From: Candidatus Nomurabacteria bacterium RIFCSPLOWO2_01_FULL_41_12
GTDB taxonomy: Bacteria > Patescibacteriota > Minisyncoccia > Phycocordibacterales > UBA9973
Length of the DNA: 40,600 bases
Assembly: GCA_001787035.1 (NCBI GenBank)
Contig: MFUY01000002.1
Span: 7,355 to 47,954 of the forward strand
Reading direction: 5' to 3'
This document shows, piece by piece, positions 14,488 to 22,989 of this stretch; within the stretch, counting starts at the first letter, position 1, and every line of letters starts with the position of its first letter. Below the pieces are notes generated by a model, which made no database searches, was not told the origin of the DNA, and was given only the letters and a program-made list of their open reading frames with translations. Position numbers and translations under genes: made by a program.

Positions 14488-16635
14488 ATGGAACGGGATT
14501 ATCCTCTGGAAAAAGTCAGGAATATTGGAATTATTGCGCACATTGATGCGGGTAAGACGACCACGACCGAGCGCGTGCTTTTTTATACCGGTGTGTCGCA
14601 TAAAATCGGCGAAGTGCATGAAGGGGATACCACTACTGACTGGATGGAGCAGGAGCGGGAGCGCGGTATTACCATTACCTCTGCCGCGGTCACTTGTTTT
14701 TGGACTCCGACTTACGCAGGGACTGATAAAACTAAAAAACACCGCTTCAACATTATTGATACTCCTGGGCACATTGATTTTACCGTAGAAGTGAAGCGAT
14801 CTCTTCGTGTTTTAGACGGTGCTGTCGTCGTCTTTGACGGTGTGGCTGGAGTAGAGCCTCAGTCTGAAACAAATTGGCGTTATGCGGATGAAGCAAAGGT
14901 TCCCCGTATTTGTTTTATAAACAAACTGGACCGAACAGGCGCTTCTTTTGAGCATTCATATGAGACTATTTTAGACAGATTAAGTAAAAAAGCTGTGCGT
15001 GTGCAGATTCCTATCGGGCTCGAAGAAAAGTTTGAGGGGGTTGTTGATATTCTTCGTATGAAGGCCTATTACTTTGAAGGAGAAATGGGTAATCAGGTAA
15101 GGGAAGCAGAAATTCCGGAAAATTTAAAAGCTGATGCGGAAAAATATCATAGTGAACTGGTTGAGAAAATAGTTGAGACCGATGAAGTTATGATGACGGA
15201 ATATCTGGAAGGAATGATTCCTAATTTTGACACGCTGAAAAAAACTCTTCGCAAGGCGGTTATTGGGAATAATATTTTCCCGGTATTTGCTGGGAGCGCA
15301 TTAAAGAATAAAGGTATCCAGCTGGTCTTGGACGCCGTGGTGGACTATTTGCCCTCACCGCTTGATATTCCGCCTGTCTCCGGTATTGACCCAAATACGG
15401 AAGAGGTTATTACAAGAGGCGCTTCCGACGAAGAGCCTTTTTCCGCGCTTGCTTTCAAAGTCGCGACTGACCCTTTCGTCGGCCAGCTTATTTTCTTCCG
15501 CGTTTACGCCGGAACTTTATCCGCTGGTAGCTATGTCTACAATCCGCGCACGCGCAATAAAGAGCGCATTGGCCGAATTTTACGGATGCATGCCAATGAC
15601 AGGGAAGAAGTAAAAAAAGTTTTTGCCGGAGAAATAGCGGCTGCGGTAGGACTCAAGGATACCATCACGTCAGACACTATTTGTGATGAGGATAAGCCTA
15701 TCATTCTGGATCGCATTGTATTTCCTGAACCGGTTATTTCGCTTCGTATTGAGCCCAAGACAAAAGCCGACCAAGAAAAAATGGGCATGGCCCTTAATCG
15801 CCTGGCACAGGAGGACCCAACTTTTAAAGTTTCAACCGACCAAGAGACAGGCGAGACCATCATTGCCGGCATGGGAGAATTGCACTTGGAAATTATCGTA
15901 GATAGAATGAAGCGTGAGTTTACTGTGGAAGCGAATGTCGGCAAACCGCAAGTGGCTTATCGAGAAACAATCAATGGCACTAGTGAAGCTGAAGGAAAAT
16001 ATATCAAGCAGTCGGGCGGACGCGGAAACTACGGACATGTGAAGATAAAAGTGAAGCCGATGGAGGCGCTTAGCAAAGAAGAATTAGAAGATTTGCCGAA
16101 GAATACCAAGCGCTCTCCGGGTTTTGAATTTATAAATAGCATCAAAGGAGGAGTGATTCCGCAGGAATACATCGCGCCTTGCGAGAAAGGATTTAAAGAA
16201 GGGTTGGAACGCGGAATCGTGGCTGGGTTTAAAATGGTTAATGTTTCAGTAGAGCTTTGGGACGGGTCTTACCATGAAGTTGACTCTAATGAAATGGCTT
16301 TTAAAATCGCCGCGAGTATGGCAGTGCAGGATGCGTGCAAAAGGGCGAATCCAGTAATCCTAGAGCCGATGATGAAAGTGGAAGTTGTTACTCCGGATAA
16401 ATTCATGGGTGATGTAACGGGCAATCTCTCTTCCAAGCGGGCTCTGATTGAAGGGATGGAAGACCGCGGAATGAATAAAGTTATCCGCGCTATTGTGCCT
16501 CTTTCGGAGATGTTCGGCTACATGACCGGCTTGCGTTCCATGACCGAAGGCCGCGCCAGCTTTACTATGGAATTCTTCCGCTACGACATCGTGCCGAACA
16601 ATGTGGCTGAGACCATTATTGCAACTAGGAAATAG
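14488..16635 (+). CDS. fusA: elongation factor G
   Basis: A 715-residue EF-G, the translocation GTPase. Motifs include the P-loop AHIDAGKT (17-24), switch I RERGITITSAA, DTPGHIDF, NKLDRTGA, and domain IV with SGGRGNYGHV. The C-terminus is GYMTGLRSMTEGRASFTMEFFRYDIVPNN. Intact from rpsG onwards. The last 17 codons have a diverged partial copy 600 nt downstream (17236-17289), which suggests that this fusA or its 3' end was replaced by recombination. Confidence 0.97.
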   Translation: MERDYPLEKVRNIGIIAHIDAGKTTTTERVLFYTGVSHKIGEVHEGDTTTDWMEQERERGITITSAAVTCFWTPTYAGTDKTKKHRFNIIDTPGHIDFTVEVKRSLRVLDGAVVVFDGVAGVEPQSETNWRYADEAKVPRICFINKLDRTGASFEHSYETILDRLSKKAVRVQIPIGLEEKFEGVVDILRMKAYYFEGEMGNQVREAEIPENLKADAEKYHSELVEKIVETDEVMMTEYLEGMIPNFDTLKKTLRKAVIGNNIFPVFAGSALKNKGIQLVLDAVVDYLPSPLDIPPVSGIDPNTEEVITRGASDEEPFSALAFKVATDPFVGQLIFFRVYAGTLSAGSYVYNPRTRNKERIGRILRMHANDREEVKKVFAGEIAAAVGLKDTITSDTICDEDKPIILDRIVFPEPVISLRIEPKTKADQEKMGMALNRLAQEDPTFKVSTDQETGETIIAGMGELHLEIIVDRMKREFTVEANVGKPQVAYRETINGTSEAEGKYIKQSGGRGNYGHVKIKVKPMEALSKEELEDLPKNTKRSPGFEFINSIKGGVIPQEYIAPCEKGFKEGLERGIVAGFKMVNVSVELWDGSYHEVDSNEMAFKIAASMAVQDACKRANPVILEPMMKVEVVTPDKFMGDVTGNLSSKRALIEGMEDRGMNKVIRAIVPLSEMFGYMTGLRSMTEGRASFTMEFFRYDIVPNNVAETIIATRK

Positions 16636-16669
16636 ATTTATGGGGGAAAATATGTGGTAGAATGGTTGA

Positions 16670-17209
16670 GTGACTACTCAATTTAAAAAATTTCTCATTG
16701 GGCTGTTTTCTTTAGTACTTGGAATCGCAACTTTCGTTGTCCTACTTTACTTTACTATACCTCGTAATGCGGGATTGGAGGGTATTGTTATTGCAATGAG
16801 TGATATAGGGTTATCTCTTGGTAGCATTTTTATTTATTACATTCTACTTATCCGAGTGTTCAGACAATTTGTCTTTGAGGATTTTATGGGTGCAGCTAAC
16901 CAAAATACACAAAGCTCTAATATACTTTTAGAAAATAAATTTAGTGTCCTGACGCTACTAGCCATTCTCTCGGTTTTTGTAAGCGGTCAATACGGTGTGA
17001 TTTTTTACGGGCTGGTTCCTGTTTTTGGCATTTTAAGCTTATTTAAGGACAGAAAAGCGGGGAAACTTTTAATTCTTACAATAGGAGCTGTATTTTTGAT
17101 ATTCACGTTTTATGAGCGTCAAACTGGATATCAAAAATGTCTTCAAGAAAAAATAGCTTATGAAAGTGACCCCAAAAATAATGCTGGCAGTTTTACTTGC
17201 GTCAATTGA
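16670..17209 (+). CDS. hypothetical membrane protein
   Basis: A 179-residue protein with four or so hydrophobic helices (about 8-28, 43-63, 90-125, 132-148) and a short Cys-containing tail. I do not recognise it. The start is GTG 16670, supported by TAGAAT ending 7 nt upstream (leaderless). It ends in TGA. It lies between the intact fusA and a relict fusA 3' end, so it probably arrived with the recombination event that duplicated that end. Confidence 0.6.
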   Translation: MTTQFKKFLIGLFSLVLGIATFVVLLYFTIPRNAGLEGIVIAMSDIGLSLGSIFIYYILLIRVFRQFVFEDFMGAANQNTQSSNILLENKFSVLTLLAILSVFVSGQYGVIFYGLVPVFGILSLFKDRKAGKLLILTIGAVFLIFTFYERQTGYQKCLQEKIAYESDPKNNAGSFTCVN

Positions 17210-17235
17210 CTAACAAGAATCGTTCTTGCTAATTT

Positions 17236-17289
17236 TATGATATAGTTCCTAATAATGTTGCCGAGACAATTATTGCCGCCAGAAAATAA
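17236..17289 (+). pseudogene. relict 3' end of a second fusA
   Basis: Eighteen codons including the TAA encode YDIVPNNVAETIIAARK, identical to the C-terminus of the intact fusA product except Ala for Thr near the end. The nucleotide sequence has many synonymous differences, so this is not a recent copy. Upstream the frame meets a stop within a few codons. The DedA reading frame starts inside it in another frame. Confidence 0.85.
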
Positions 17290-17965
17290 AAGAATTTTTC
17301 TATACCTGGCCTTGCCTTTAATTGTTCTGGCCCTCTATTTCGGCATAATTTATTTGTTTAGATATTTAGGGTTTCCTTCTCCGGAAGAAATAATTGCTTT
17401 CACTCAAAGATACTACGAAACCTACGGATACTCTGTGGTTTTAGTCGGCGCTATAGCGGAAGGTGCGCTCTTAATCAATTGGTATTTGCCGGGTTCTATC
17501 GTGGTGGCTTTGGGAGTTATCTTTGCCAAGCAAGCGGGACTGAATGTTTTCTTAATGTTAGGCTTGGTGATTCTGGGCTTTTTTCTGACTGCTCTCTTGA
17601 ACTATGCTTTAGGACGTTTTGGCTGGTATCATGTGTTTTTAAAATTAGGATTACAAATGCCGCTTGAAAAAATGCAGTCAAAAGTGGCGGACAAAGGTTT
17701 GAAGATATTATTTACCACTTATGTTCACCCTAACTTTGGAGCTTTAGCTGCTACTGCGGCCGGTATTTTACGCCTGCCTTTTTTTAAATTTTTTCTTTAT
17801 TCTTTAATTTCAATAACCATTTGGAATAGCTTATGGACTATTTTGTTTTATTATTTTGGTTCATTTCTTGTCCACTATGTAAACCTTCTCGTTATAGCAG
17901 GAGGGATATTCGTCTATTTTGTGCTGATGAAAAGCTTTAAAGAATCAAAAGTTAACATCCCCTAA
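17255..17965 (+). CDS. DedA/VTT-domain membrane protein
   Basis: A 236-residue protein with about five hydrophobic segments. GYSVVLVGAIAEGALLINWYLPG and ALLNYALGRFGWYH match the DedA (SNARE-associated, VTT) core. Family members act in lipid or undecaprenyl-phosphate flipping. The first 12 codons are read out of frame through the relict fusA end. TATAGT at 17241-17246, inside the relict, would start the message about 2 nt before the ATG. The true N-terminus is therefore less certain. Confidence 0.8.
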   Translation: MLPRQLLPPENKRIFLYLALPLIVLALYFGIIYLFRYLGFPSPEEIIAFTQRYYETYGYSVVLVGAIAEGALLINWYLPGSIVVALGVIFAKQAGLNVFLMLGLVILGFFLTALLNYALGRFGWYHVFLKLGLQMPLEKMQSKVADKGLKILFTTYVHPNFGALAATAAGILRLPFFKFFLYSLISITIWNSLWTILFYYFGSFLVHYVNLLVIAGGIFVYFVLMKSFKESKVNIP

Positions 17966-18005
17966 GAGGTTTCTGTTTTCTGTTTTTTTTGATAGTATAC
18001 TAGCA

Positions 18006-19097
18006 ATGCTTCAGACCCCATTTTACAACCCGGAGAAATCTTATGAGGAAAATTTTCAAAAAGGCCCTTTTGGTGCCTTCGCGCAAGGCTTCGGCAACCC
18101 AAAGGGGGCTGATTCGGAAGTCATAAAAGATGAAGGCGAGCCCAAATATGATTTTCTTGGCTTCAAAGTAAACTCGCCTTTCGGTATTGCTGCCGGACCG
18201 CTTATAAATGGGAATTTTGTGCAGGCGGCACTCGATAAAGGTTTTGATATTGTCACTTATAAAACTGTCCGCACTAGAGAGTATCCATGTCATCCATGGC
18301 CGAATGTTTTGTCAGTGGAAGTGCCTGGAGACTTAACTTTAGAGAAGGCTGAAGAGGGAGTTGTGGCGAACGAAAATTATTCTGAACCGCTTTCCATTAC
18401 CAATTCTTTCGGCGTGCCCTCCTTTCCGCCTGAATTCTGGCAGGAAGATATAAAAAAAGTGGTAAAAAATTTACGCAAGGGGCAGATTCTCGTCGGCGCT
18501 TTCCAGAGAACAAAAAAAGAAATACCGGATGTGGAAGAATATATAAAAGATTTTGCCAGAGCAGCCAGACTAATGAAGGAAACTGGGGTGAATGTGATGG
18601 AAGTAAATTTCTCTTGTCCCAATGAAGGCACTGCAGAGCTTCTTTGTTATGACGTAGAGCGCAGCGCCGAAGTTTTGAAAGCGATCAAAGATGAAATTAA
18701 AAATATTCCTTTGATTGTAAAAATTTCTTATTTTAAAGACGAAGAATTGCTTCGCCATTTTGTAAAAAAGGTTGGTTCTTTAGTGCAAGGTGTTTCTGCT
18801 ATTAATACTATTTTTTCAAAAATAGTGGACGAGAAGGGAGGCGAAGCGCTTCCCGGACGGACGCATAGCGGAGTTTGCGGTCATGCCATAAAATGGGCAG
18901 GACTGGATATGGTGAAAAGATTAAAAAAGTTGCGTGAAGAGTTAGGATATTCATATACTATCATCGGCGTCGGGGGAGTGATGAATGCGAATGATTTTTT
19001 GGAGTACCGAAATGCCGGTGCAGACGTCGTGATGTCGGCGACCGGCGCGATGTGGAACCCGTATCTTGCAAGAGACATAAAAGAAAGGTTAAGATAA
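18006..19097 (+). CDS. pyrD: dihydroorotate dehydrogenase
   Basis: A 363-residue FMN enzyme oxidising dihydroorotate to orotate. NFSCPN carries Cys204, the catalytic base of class 1 enzymes (class 2 has Ser). FGIAAGPLINGNF near the N-terminus and GVGGVMNANDFLEYRNAGAD-type phosphate loops bind FMN. It is longer than typical class 1A proteins (about 310), mostly in the N-terminal half. TATACT or TAGTAT lies just before the ATG. First gene of pyrD-pyrE-pyrF. Confidence 0.88.
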   Translation: MLQTPFYNPEKSYEENFQKGPFGAFAQGFGNPKGADSEVIKDEGEPKYDFLGFKVNSPFGIAAGPLINGNFVQAALDKGFDIVTYKTVRTREYPCHPWPNVLSVEVPGDLTLEKAEEGVVANENYSEPLSITNSFGVPSFPPEFWQEDIKKVVKNLRKGQILVGAFQRTKKEIPDVEEYIKDFARAARLMKETGVNVMEVNFSCPNEGTAELLCYDVERSAEVLKAIKDEIKNIPLIVKISYFKDEELLRHFVKKVGSLVQGVSAINTIFSKIVDEKGGEALPGRTHSGVCGHAIKWAGLDMVKRLKKLREELGYSYTIIGVGGVMNANDFLEYRNAGADVVMSATGAMWNPYLARDIKERLR

Positions 19098-19103
19098 AAT
19101 TAT

Positions 19104-19751
19104 ATGAATGAATCGAACCAAGAAGTTGTGGATATACTTAAGAAAACAAATGCAGTAGTTACCAATAGTCATTTCGTTTATGTTTCTGGGAAGCATGCTC
19201 CGGAATATGTTAACAAGGATTATGTTTATCCGCACACCGCACAAATTTCCCGGATTGCGGAAATAATTGCGGAAAAATACAAAGACCTACCAGTTGATGT
19301 CATAGTTGGACCATCTATCGGTGGTATTATACTTTCTCAATGGACGGCGCATCATCTATCGCTTTTGAAAGGTAAAGAAATTTTAAGTGTTTTTACAGAA
19401 AAGCAACCCAATAAAGATCAAATTTTTATGAGATATTACGGGCAATACGTAAAAGGCAGAAATGTTTTAGTTGTTGAAGATGTAGTAACTACAGGGGGCT
19501 CTGTGAAAAAAGTTATAAATAGTGTTCTGAAAGAAGGCGGTAAAGTTTTAGCCGCCTGCGCGATAGTAAACAAAGACCCCAAAAATATAAATCCGGATTT
19601 TATCGGTGTGCCTTTTGACTATTTGGCAATTATTGGTATGGATGTTTGGGATGAAAAAGATTGTCCGTTATGTAAAGAGGGTGTGCCAATAAATCTTCAG
19701 TTGGGATATGGTAACCAATTTTTGGAGCAACATAAAGATTATCCAAGATGA
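19104..19751 (+). CDS. pyrE: orotate phosphoribosyltransferase
   Basis: A 215-residue PRTase converting orotate and PRPP to OMP. The PRPP loop is VLVVEDVVTTGGSVKK. GPSIGGIILS and FTEKQPNKDQIFMRYYG lie upstream. A C-terminal CPLCKEG Cys pair is a possible metal site. Its TGA stop overlaps the pyrF ATG, showing coupling and that UGA is a true stop. Confidence 0.94.
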   Translation: MNESNQEVVDILKKTNAVVTNSHFVYVSGKHAPEYVNKDYVYPHTAQISRIAEIIAEKYKDLPVDVIVGPSIGGIILSQWTAHHLSLLKGKEILSVFTEKQPNKDQIFMRYYGQYVKGRNVLVVEDVVTTGGSVKKVINSVLKEGGKVLAACAIVNKDPKNINPDFIGVPFDYLAIIGMDVWDEKDCPLCKEGVPINLQLGYGNQFLEQHKDYPR

Positions 19752-20563
19752 TAATTGATAAATACAACAAAAGAGCAAAAAAAATAAATTCGCTTCTTTG
19801 TGTAGGTTTGGATACTGACTTTTCTAAAATTCCCAAGCGTTTTTTGAGAAAAAAATTTCCTCAATTTGAATTTAATAAATGGATTATAGAAGAGACGCAC
19901 GAATTTGTCGTGGCTTATAAGCCAAATAGCGCATTTTATGAAGCGCGGGGTGATAAGGGAATGAAAGAATTAAAAATGACAATGGATTATTTGATTAAAA
20001 ATTATCCGGATGTTTTTACAATATTAGATGCCAAACGCGCAGACATTGGTAATACGAATAATGGCTATGTGTCGGCTATTTTTGACTGGCTTAATTTTGA
20101 TGCTGTAACTCTTCATCCATATTTAGGGAAAGAAGCATTAAAGCCGTTTCTAGACAGGAAAAATAAAGGTTGCATTATTCTTTGCCGGACTTCAAACAAA
20201 GGAGCCGAAGAGTTTCAGGATTTAGAGTTTTCGCAAGGACGGTCCTTGCGAAAACTTTGGCAGATTGTGGCGGAGAGAGTGAGTAAAAATTGGGATAAAA
20301 ATAAAAATTGCATGCTTGTCGTCGGTGCGACTTATCCAAAAGAAATGAAAAAAATCCGCGCGCTGGTCGGCGACATGACTTTTCTTGTGCCCGGTATCGG
20401 TGCGCAGGGTGGAGATTTGAAAGCTGTAATAAAAGCCGGCTTAAACAAAAAAGGCCTCGGTCTCATTATTAATTCTTCTCGGGGAATTATTTTTGCCAAA
20501 AATCCCAAAGAAGGGGCACAAAAACTTAGGGATGAAATTAGGACATATAAGAATATTTCCTAA
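19748..20563 (+). CDS. pyrF: orotidine 5'-phosphate decarboxylase (type 2)
   Basis: A 271-residue long-form OMP decarboxylase. LDAKRADIGNT contains the catalytic Asp/Lys and VTLHPYLG follows; VPGIGAQGG is the phosphate loop. Length and motif spacing indicate the type 2 (UMPS-related) group. A 31-nt palindrome (20226-20256) lies within the coding sequence. With pyrD and pyrE it completes UMP synthesis from dihydroorotate; pyrB and pyrC are not in the window. Confidence 0.93.
   Translation: MIIDKYNKRAKKINSLLCVGLDTDFSKIPKRFLRKKFPQFEFNKWIIEETHEFVVAYKPNSAFYEARGDKGMKELKMTMDYLIKNYPDVFTILDAKRADIGNTNNGYVSAIFDWLNFDAVTLHPYLGKEALKPFLDRKNKGCIILCRTSNKGAEEFQDLEFSQGRSLRKLWQIVAERVSKNWDKNKNCMLVVGATYPKEMKKIRALVGDMTFLVPGIGAQGGDLKAVIKAGLNKKGLGLIINSSRGIIFAKNPKEGAQKLRDEIRTYKNIS
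20226..20256. repeat. AAGGAC-G-GTCCTT palindrome inside pyrF (family IV)
   Basis: Arms 20226-20240 and 20242-20256 are perfectly complementary (15 bp) around G20241. The core AAGGACGGTCCTT equals or is the complement of copies at 27333 and 39978-40017. It is translated in frame as part of PyrF (SQGRSLRK). Confidence 0.75.
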
Positions 20564-20564
20564 T

Positions 20565-20592
20565 TTGACAACATTTTTTAATCTGCTAATAT
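20565..20592 (+). promoter_or_regulatory. promoter of tuf
   Basis: TTGACA, 16 nt, TAATAT. The predicted +1 is about 20599, leaving a leader of about 110 nt. Confidence 0.75.
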
Positions 20593-20599
20593 AACAATA

Positions 20600-20624
20600 A
20601 CTGCACTTTTGGCAGTTTTTGTTT
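20600..20624 (+). promoter_or_regulatory. promoter-proximal hairpin plus U-tract before tuf
   Basis: ACTGC (20600-20604) pairs with GCAGT (20612-20616) over a 7-nt loop, followed by TTTTGTTTG. It starts at the predicted transcription start. The remaining leader up to 20709 holds no ORF; its possible structure is unclear to me. Confidence 0.65.
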
Positions 20625-20709
20625 GCCCAATTATTAATAATATCGTTAGTAATTAAGCCTTAGCAGCTATTCCTGTATGTTAAGTCTTAACTATTAGCAC
20701 AATAAATAT

Positions 20710-21903
20710 ATGGCAGAAGAATTTAAAAGAGACAGGCCGCACATAAATGTCGGCACCATTGGTCACGTTGACCATGGTAAGACTACCTTAACAGCTTCCA
20801 TCCTGCATGTTTTGAATATGGCCGGAAAGCAGGTTAGGCTTCGAGGTGTTGATCAGATCGACAATGCTCCGGAAGAAAAAGCTCGAGGAATTACTATTAA
20901 TATTTCTCACAACGAGTATTCAACCGATGCCCGCCACTATGCGCACATCGATGCTCCAGGACACGCGGACTATATTAAAAACATGATTACCGGCGCAGCT
21001 CAGATGGACGGCGCTATCCTTGTGGTTGCGGCTACTGACGGCGCGATGCCTCAAACTCGCGAACACGTTTTGCTTGCTAAGCAAGTCGGCGTGCCTAAAA
21101 TGATTGTTTTCTTAAACAAGTGCGACATGGTTGACGATAAAGACATGATTGACCTGGTGGAAGAAGAAATTCGCGAGCTCCTAACCAAACAAGGTTTTGA
21201 CGGCGCTGGCGCTCCGGTTATTCGCGGTTCAGCCCTTAAAGCTCTTGAATCAAAGTCCGTTGACGATGAATGGGCGAAAAAAATTCTTGAACTCGTCAAT
21301 GCTCTAGATACCTATATTCCAATCCCAGAGAGAGACATTTCCAAGCCTTTTCTTATGCCGGTTGAAGACATCTTCTCTATTGAAGGACGAGGAACAGTTG
21401 TGACCGGAAAAATTGAAAGAGGGGTAGTGAAAGTCGGCGAAGATGTGGAAATTGTCTGAATTAAACCTACCCAAAAATCAACGGTTACCGGTATTGAAAT
21501 GTTCAATAAAAATCTACAAGAAGGTATGGCTGGAGACAACGCCGGTATTCTGCTTCGGGGCTTAAAGAAAGAAGACATTACCCGTGGGCAAGTTCTTTGC
21601 AAACCGGGCACAACTACTCCACACGACAACTTTACCGCTGAAATATATGTTTTAAAAAAAGAAGAAGGCGGACGTCACACTCCTTTCTTTAAAGGCTATA
21701 AGCCCCAGTTTTATATCCGAACGACGGATGTCACAGGTGATGTAGCTCTTGCTGAAGGGACAGAAATGGTTATGCCTGGAGATACGGTAAAGATTACAGT
21801 TAAATTAGTCACTCCGGTTGCATTAGAGGAAGCGCAGAGATTTGCTATTCGTGAAGGAGGCAAGACTGTCGGCGCAGGGGTGGTTACAAAGATTCTTGGT
21901 TAA
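20710..21903 (+). CDS. tuf: elongation factor Tu with an in-frame UGA at codon 250
   Basis: A 397-codon EF-Tu, full length by family standards: P-loop GHVDHGKTT, DAPGHADY, NKCDMVDD, domain 2 GRGTVVTGKIERG and a C-terminus ending VGAGVVTKILG. Codon 250 (21457-21459) is TGA where the family has Gly in VEIVG-IK. The frame resumes perfectly afterwards, so a single G-to-T change of GGA explains it. Either an error, a nonsense mutation, or recoding as Gly (as in Absconditabacteria/Gracilibacteria); neighbouring genes use TGA as stop. Confidence 0.9.
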
Positions 21904-21909
21904 AATCAA

Positions 21910-21941
21910 GAACGGTCCTTAGGGAAGTTGAGACCGTCCTT
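21910..21941. repeat. ACGGTC/GACCGT hairpin before rpsJ (family IV)
   Basis: AACGGTCC at 21911-21918 and GACCGTCC at 21932-21939 face each other across a 14-nt spacer, giving a 6-bp core hairpin 10 nt before the rpsJ ATG. Related copies are at 26123, 27333, 39978 and in pyrF. Confidence 0.6.
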
Positions 21942-21951
21942 TAAAAGCACA

Positions 21952-22416
21952 ATGACAACAACAGAGACAAAAACAAAAAAGCCTAAAATGCTCAAAACTC
22001 CGGCAGTTAAAGTTGCCAAAATACCTAAATTAAAAGTCTCTAAAATTAGTCTTAAAAAAGGTAAATCTTCGCCTTCTCTACGGGCAGGTCGTCCAACTTC
22101 CGGGGATGGCAAAGTAGTGCTTCGCATACGTGTGCGAGCGTATGAAAATAAAATTCTTGATAGCTCAGTCAAGCAGATTATGGATACTGCTGTCCGTTAC
22201 GATGCAGTCATCGTCGGGCCGGTGCCTCTGCCTACTGAAATTAAGAAATACACGGTTAATCGTTCCCCTTTTATTTACAAAAATACGCGGGAGCAATTTG
22301 AGATTCGAGTGCATAAAAGATTAATTGATATTGTAAATCCAAACGCAAAAACCATCGAGGCTCTGACTAATTTATCGCTTCCTTCGGGGGTAGATATTGA
22401 CGTCAAGATGTTATGA
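21952..22416 (+). CDS. rpsJ: 30S ribosomal protein S10 with Lys-rich N-terminal extension
   Basis: A 154-residue protein; the S10 core (about residues 55-154) begins KVVLRIRVRAYENKILD and ends GVDIDVKML. About 50 extra N-terminal residues are rich in Lys, Thr, Pro and Ser. S10 is normally near 100 residues. ATG 21952 is chosen over a TTG at 21928, which lies inside the hairpin repeat. S10 also partners NusB and NusG in antitermination. The TGA stop overlaps the rplC ATG. Confidence 0.94.
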   Translation: MTTTETKTKKPKMLKTPAVKVAKIPKLKVSKISLKKGKSSPSLRAGRPTSGDGKVVLRIRVRAYENKILDSSVKQIMDTAVRYDAVIVGPVPLPTEIKKYTVNRSPFIYKNTREQFEIRVHKRLIDIVNPNAKTIEALTNLSLPSGVDIDVKML

Positions 22417-22967
22417 AATTTATTTTAGGAACAAAAGAAAACATGACGGAGTATTTCGAGGAAGATGGAAAAGTAATTCCAGTTACTTCGCTCTATGCTG
22501 GTCCGGTGACAGTAAGTCGGATTTTTCGGAAAGAAAAAGATGGCTATAATGCCGTCCAAGTAGATTTTGCTTCAAAGAAAAAAGAATTTAGGCTTAAGCC
22601 AGAAGATACGATAGACCTCAAAGAGGGAGACACTATTGACGTTTCAGTTTTTGCTCCGGGCGACAATCTTATTGTTTCAAGCGTATCCAAAGGTAAAGGT
22701 TTCCAAGGCGTGGTCAAGCGCCATGGGTTCTCTGGCGGCCCGCGCACCCACGGTCAGAAACATTCGGAAAGAGAGGCAGGCTCAATCGGCGGAGGACTTC
22801 GAACTCATGTTCCTCGCGGCATGAGAATGGCGGGCAGGATGGGGGGAGATAGAATAACCCAGAAAAATTTAAAAGTTGTTTTTGTAGATAAAGAAAATAA
22901 TATAATGCTGGTGAAGGGAGCGATAGCCGGAAAGCGCGGGAGCTTGGTTGAGATTGTAAGCAGATAG
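22413..22967 (+). CDS. rplC: 50S ribosomal protein L3
   Basis: A 184-residue L3, slightly short. It starts MKFILGTKENMTEYF. The central loop reaching the peptidyl-transferase centre has GKGFQGVVKRHGFSGGPRTHG and PRGMRMAGRMGGDRIT. It overlaps rpsJ by 4 nt (ATGA). Confidence 0.96.
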   Translation: MKFILGTKENMTEYFEEDGKVIPVTSLYAGPVTVSRIFRKEKDGYNAVQVDFASKKKEFRLKPEDTIDLKEGDTIDVSVFAPGDNLIVSSVSKGKGFQGVVKRHGFSGGPRTHGQKHSEREAGSIGGGLRTHVPRGMRMAGRMGGDRITQKNLKVVFVDKENNIMLVKGAIAGKRGSLVEIVSR

Positions 22968-22989
22968 TAGTAAATAGTTAGTAAGAATT

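Noticed and set aside
20710..21903. Genetic code 25 (UGA as glycine) for the whole window, because of the UGA in tuf
   Set aside because: thyA, pyrE, rpsJ and rpmC end in UGA at correct family lengths, mostly overlapping the next ATG. Reading these as Gly would fuse or extend them wrongly.
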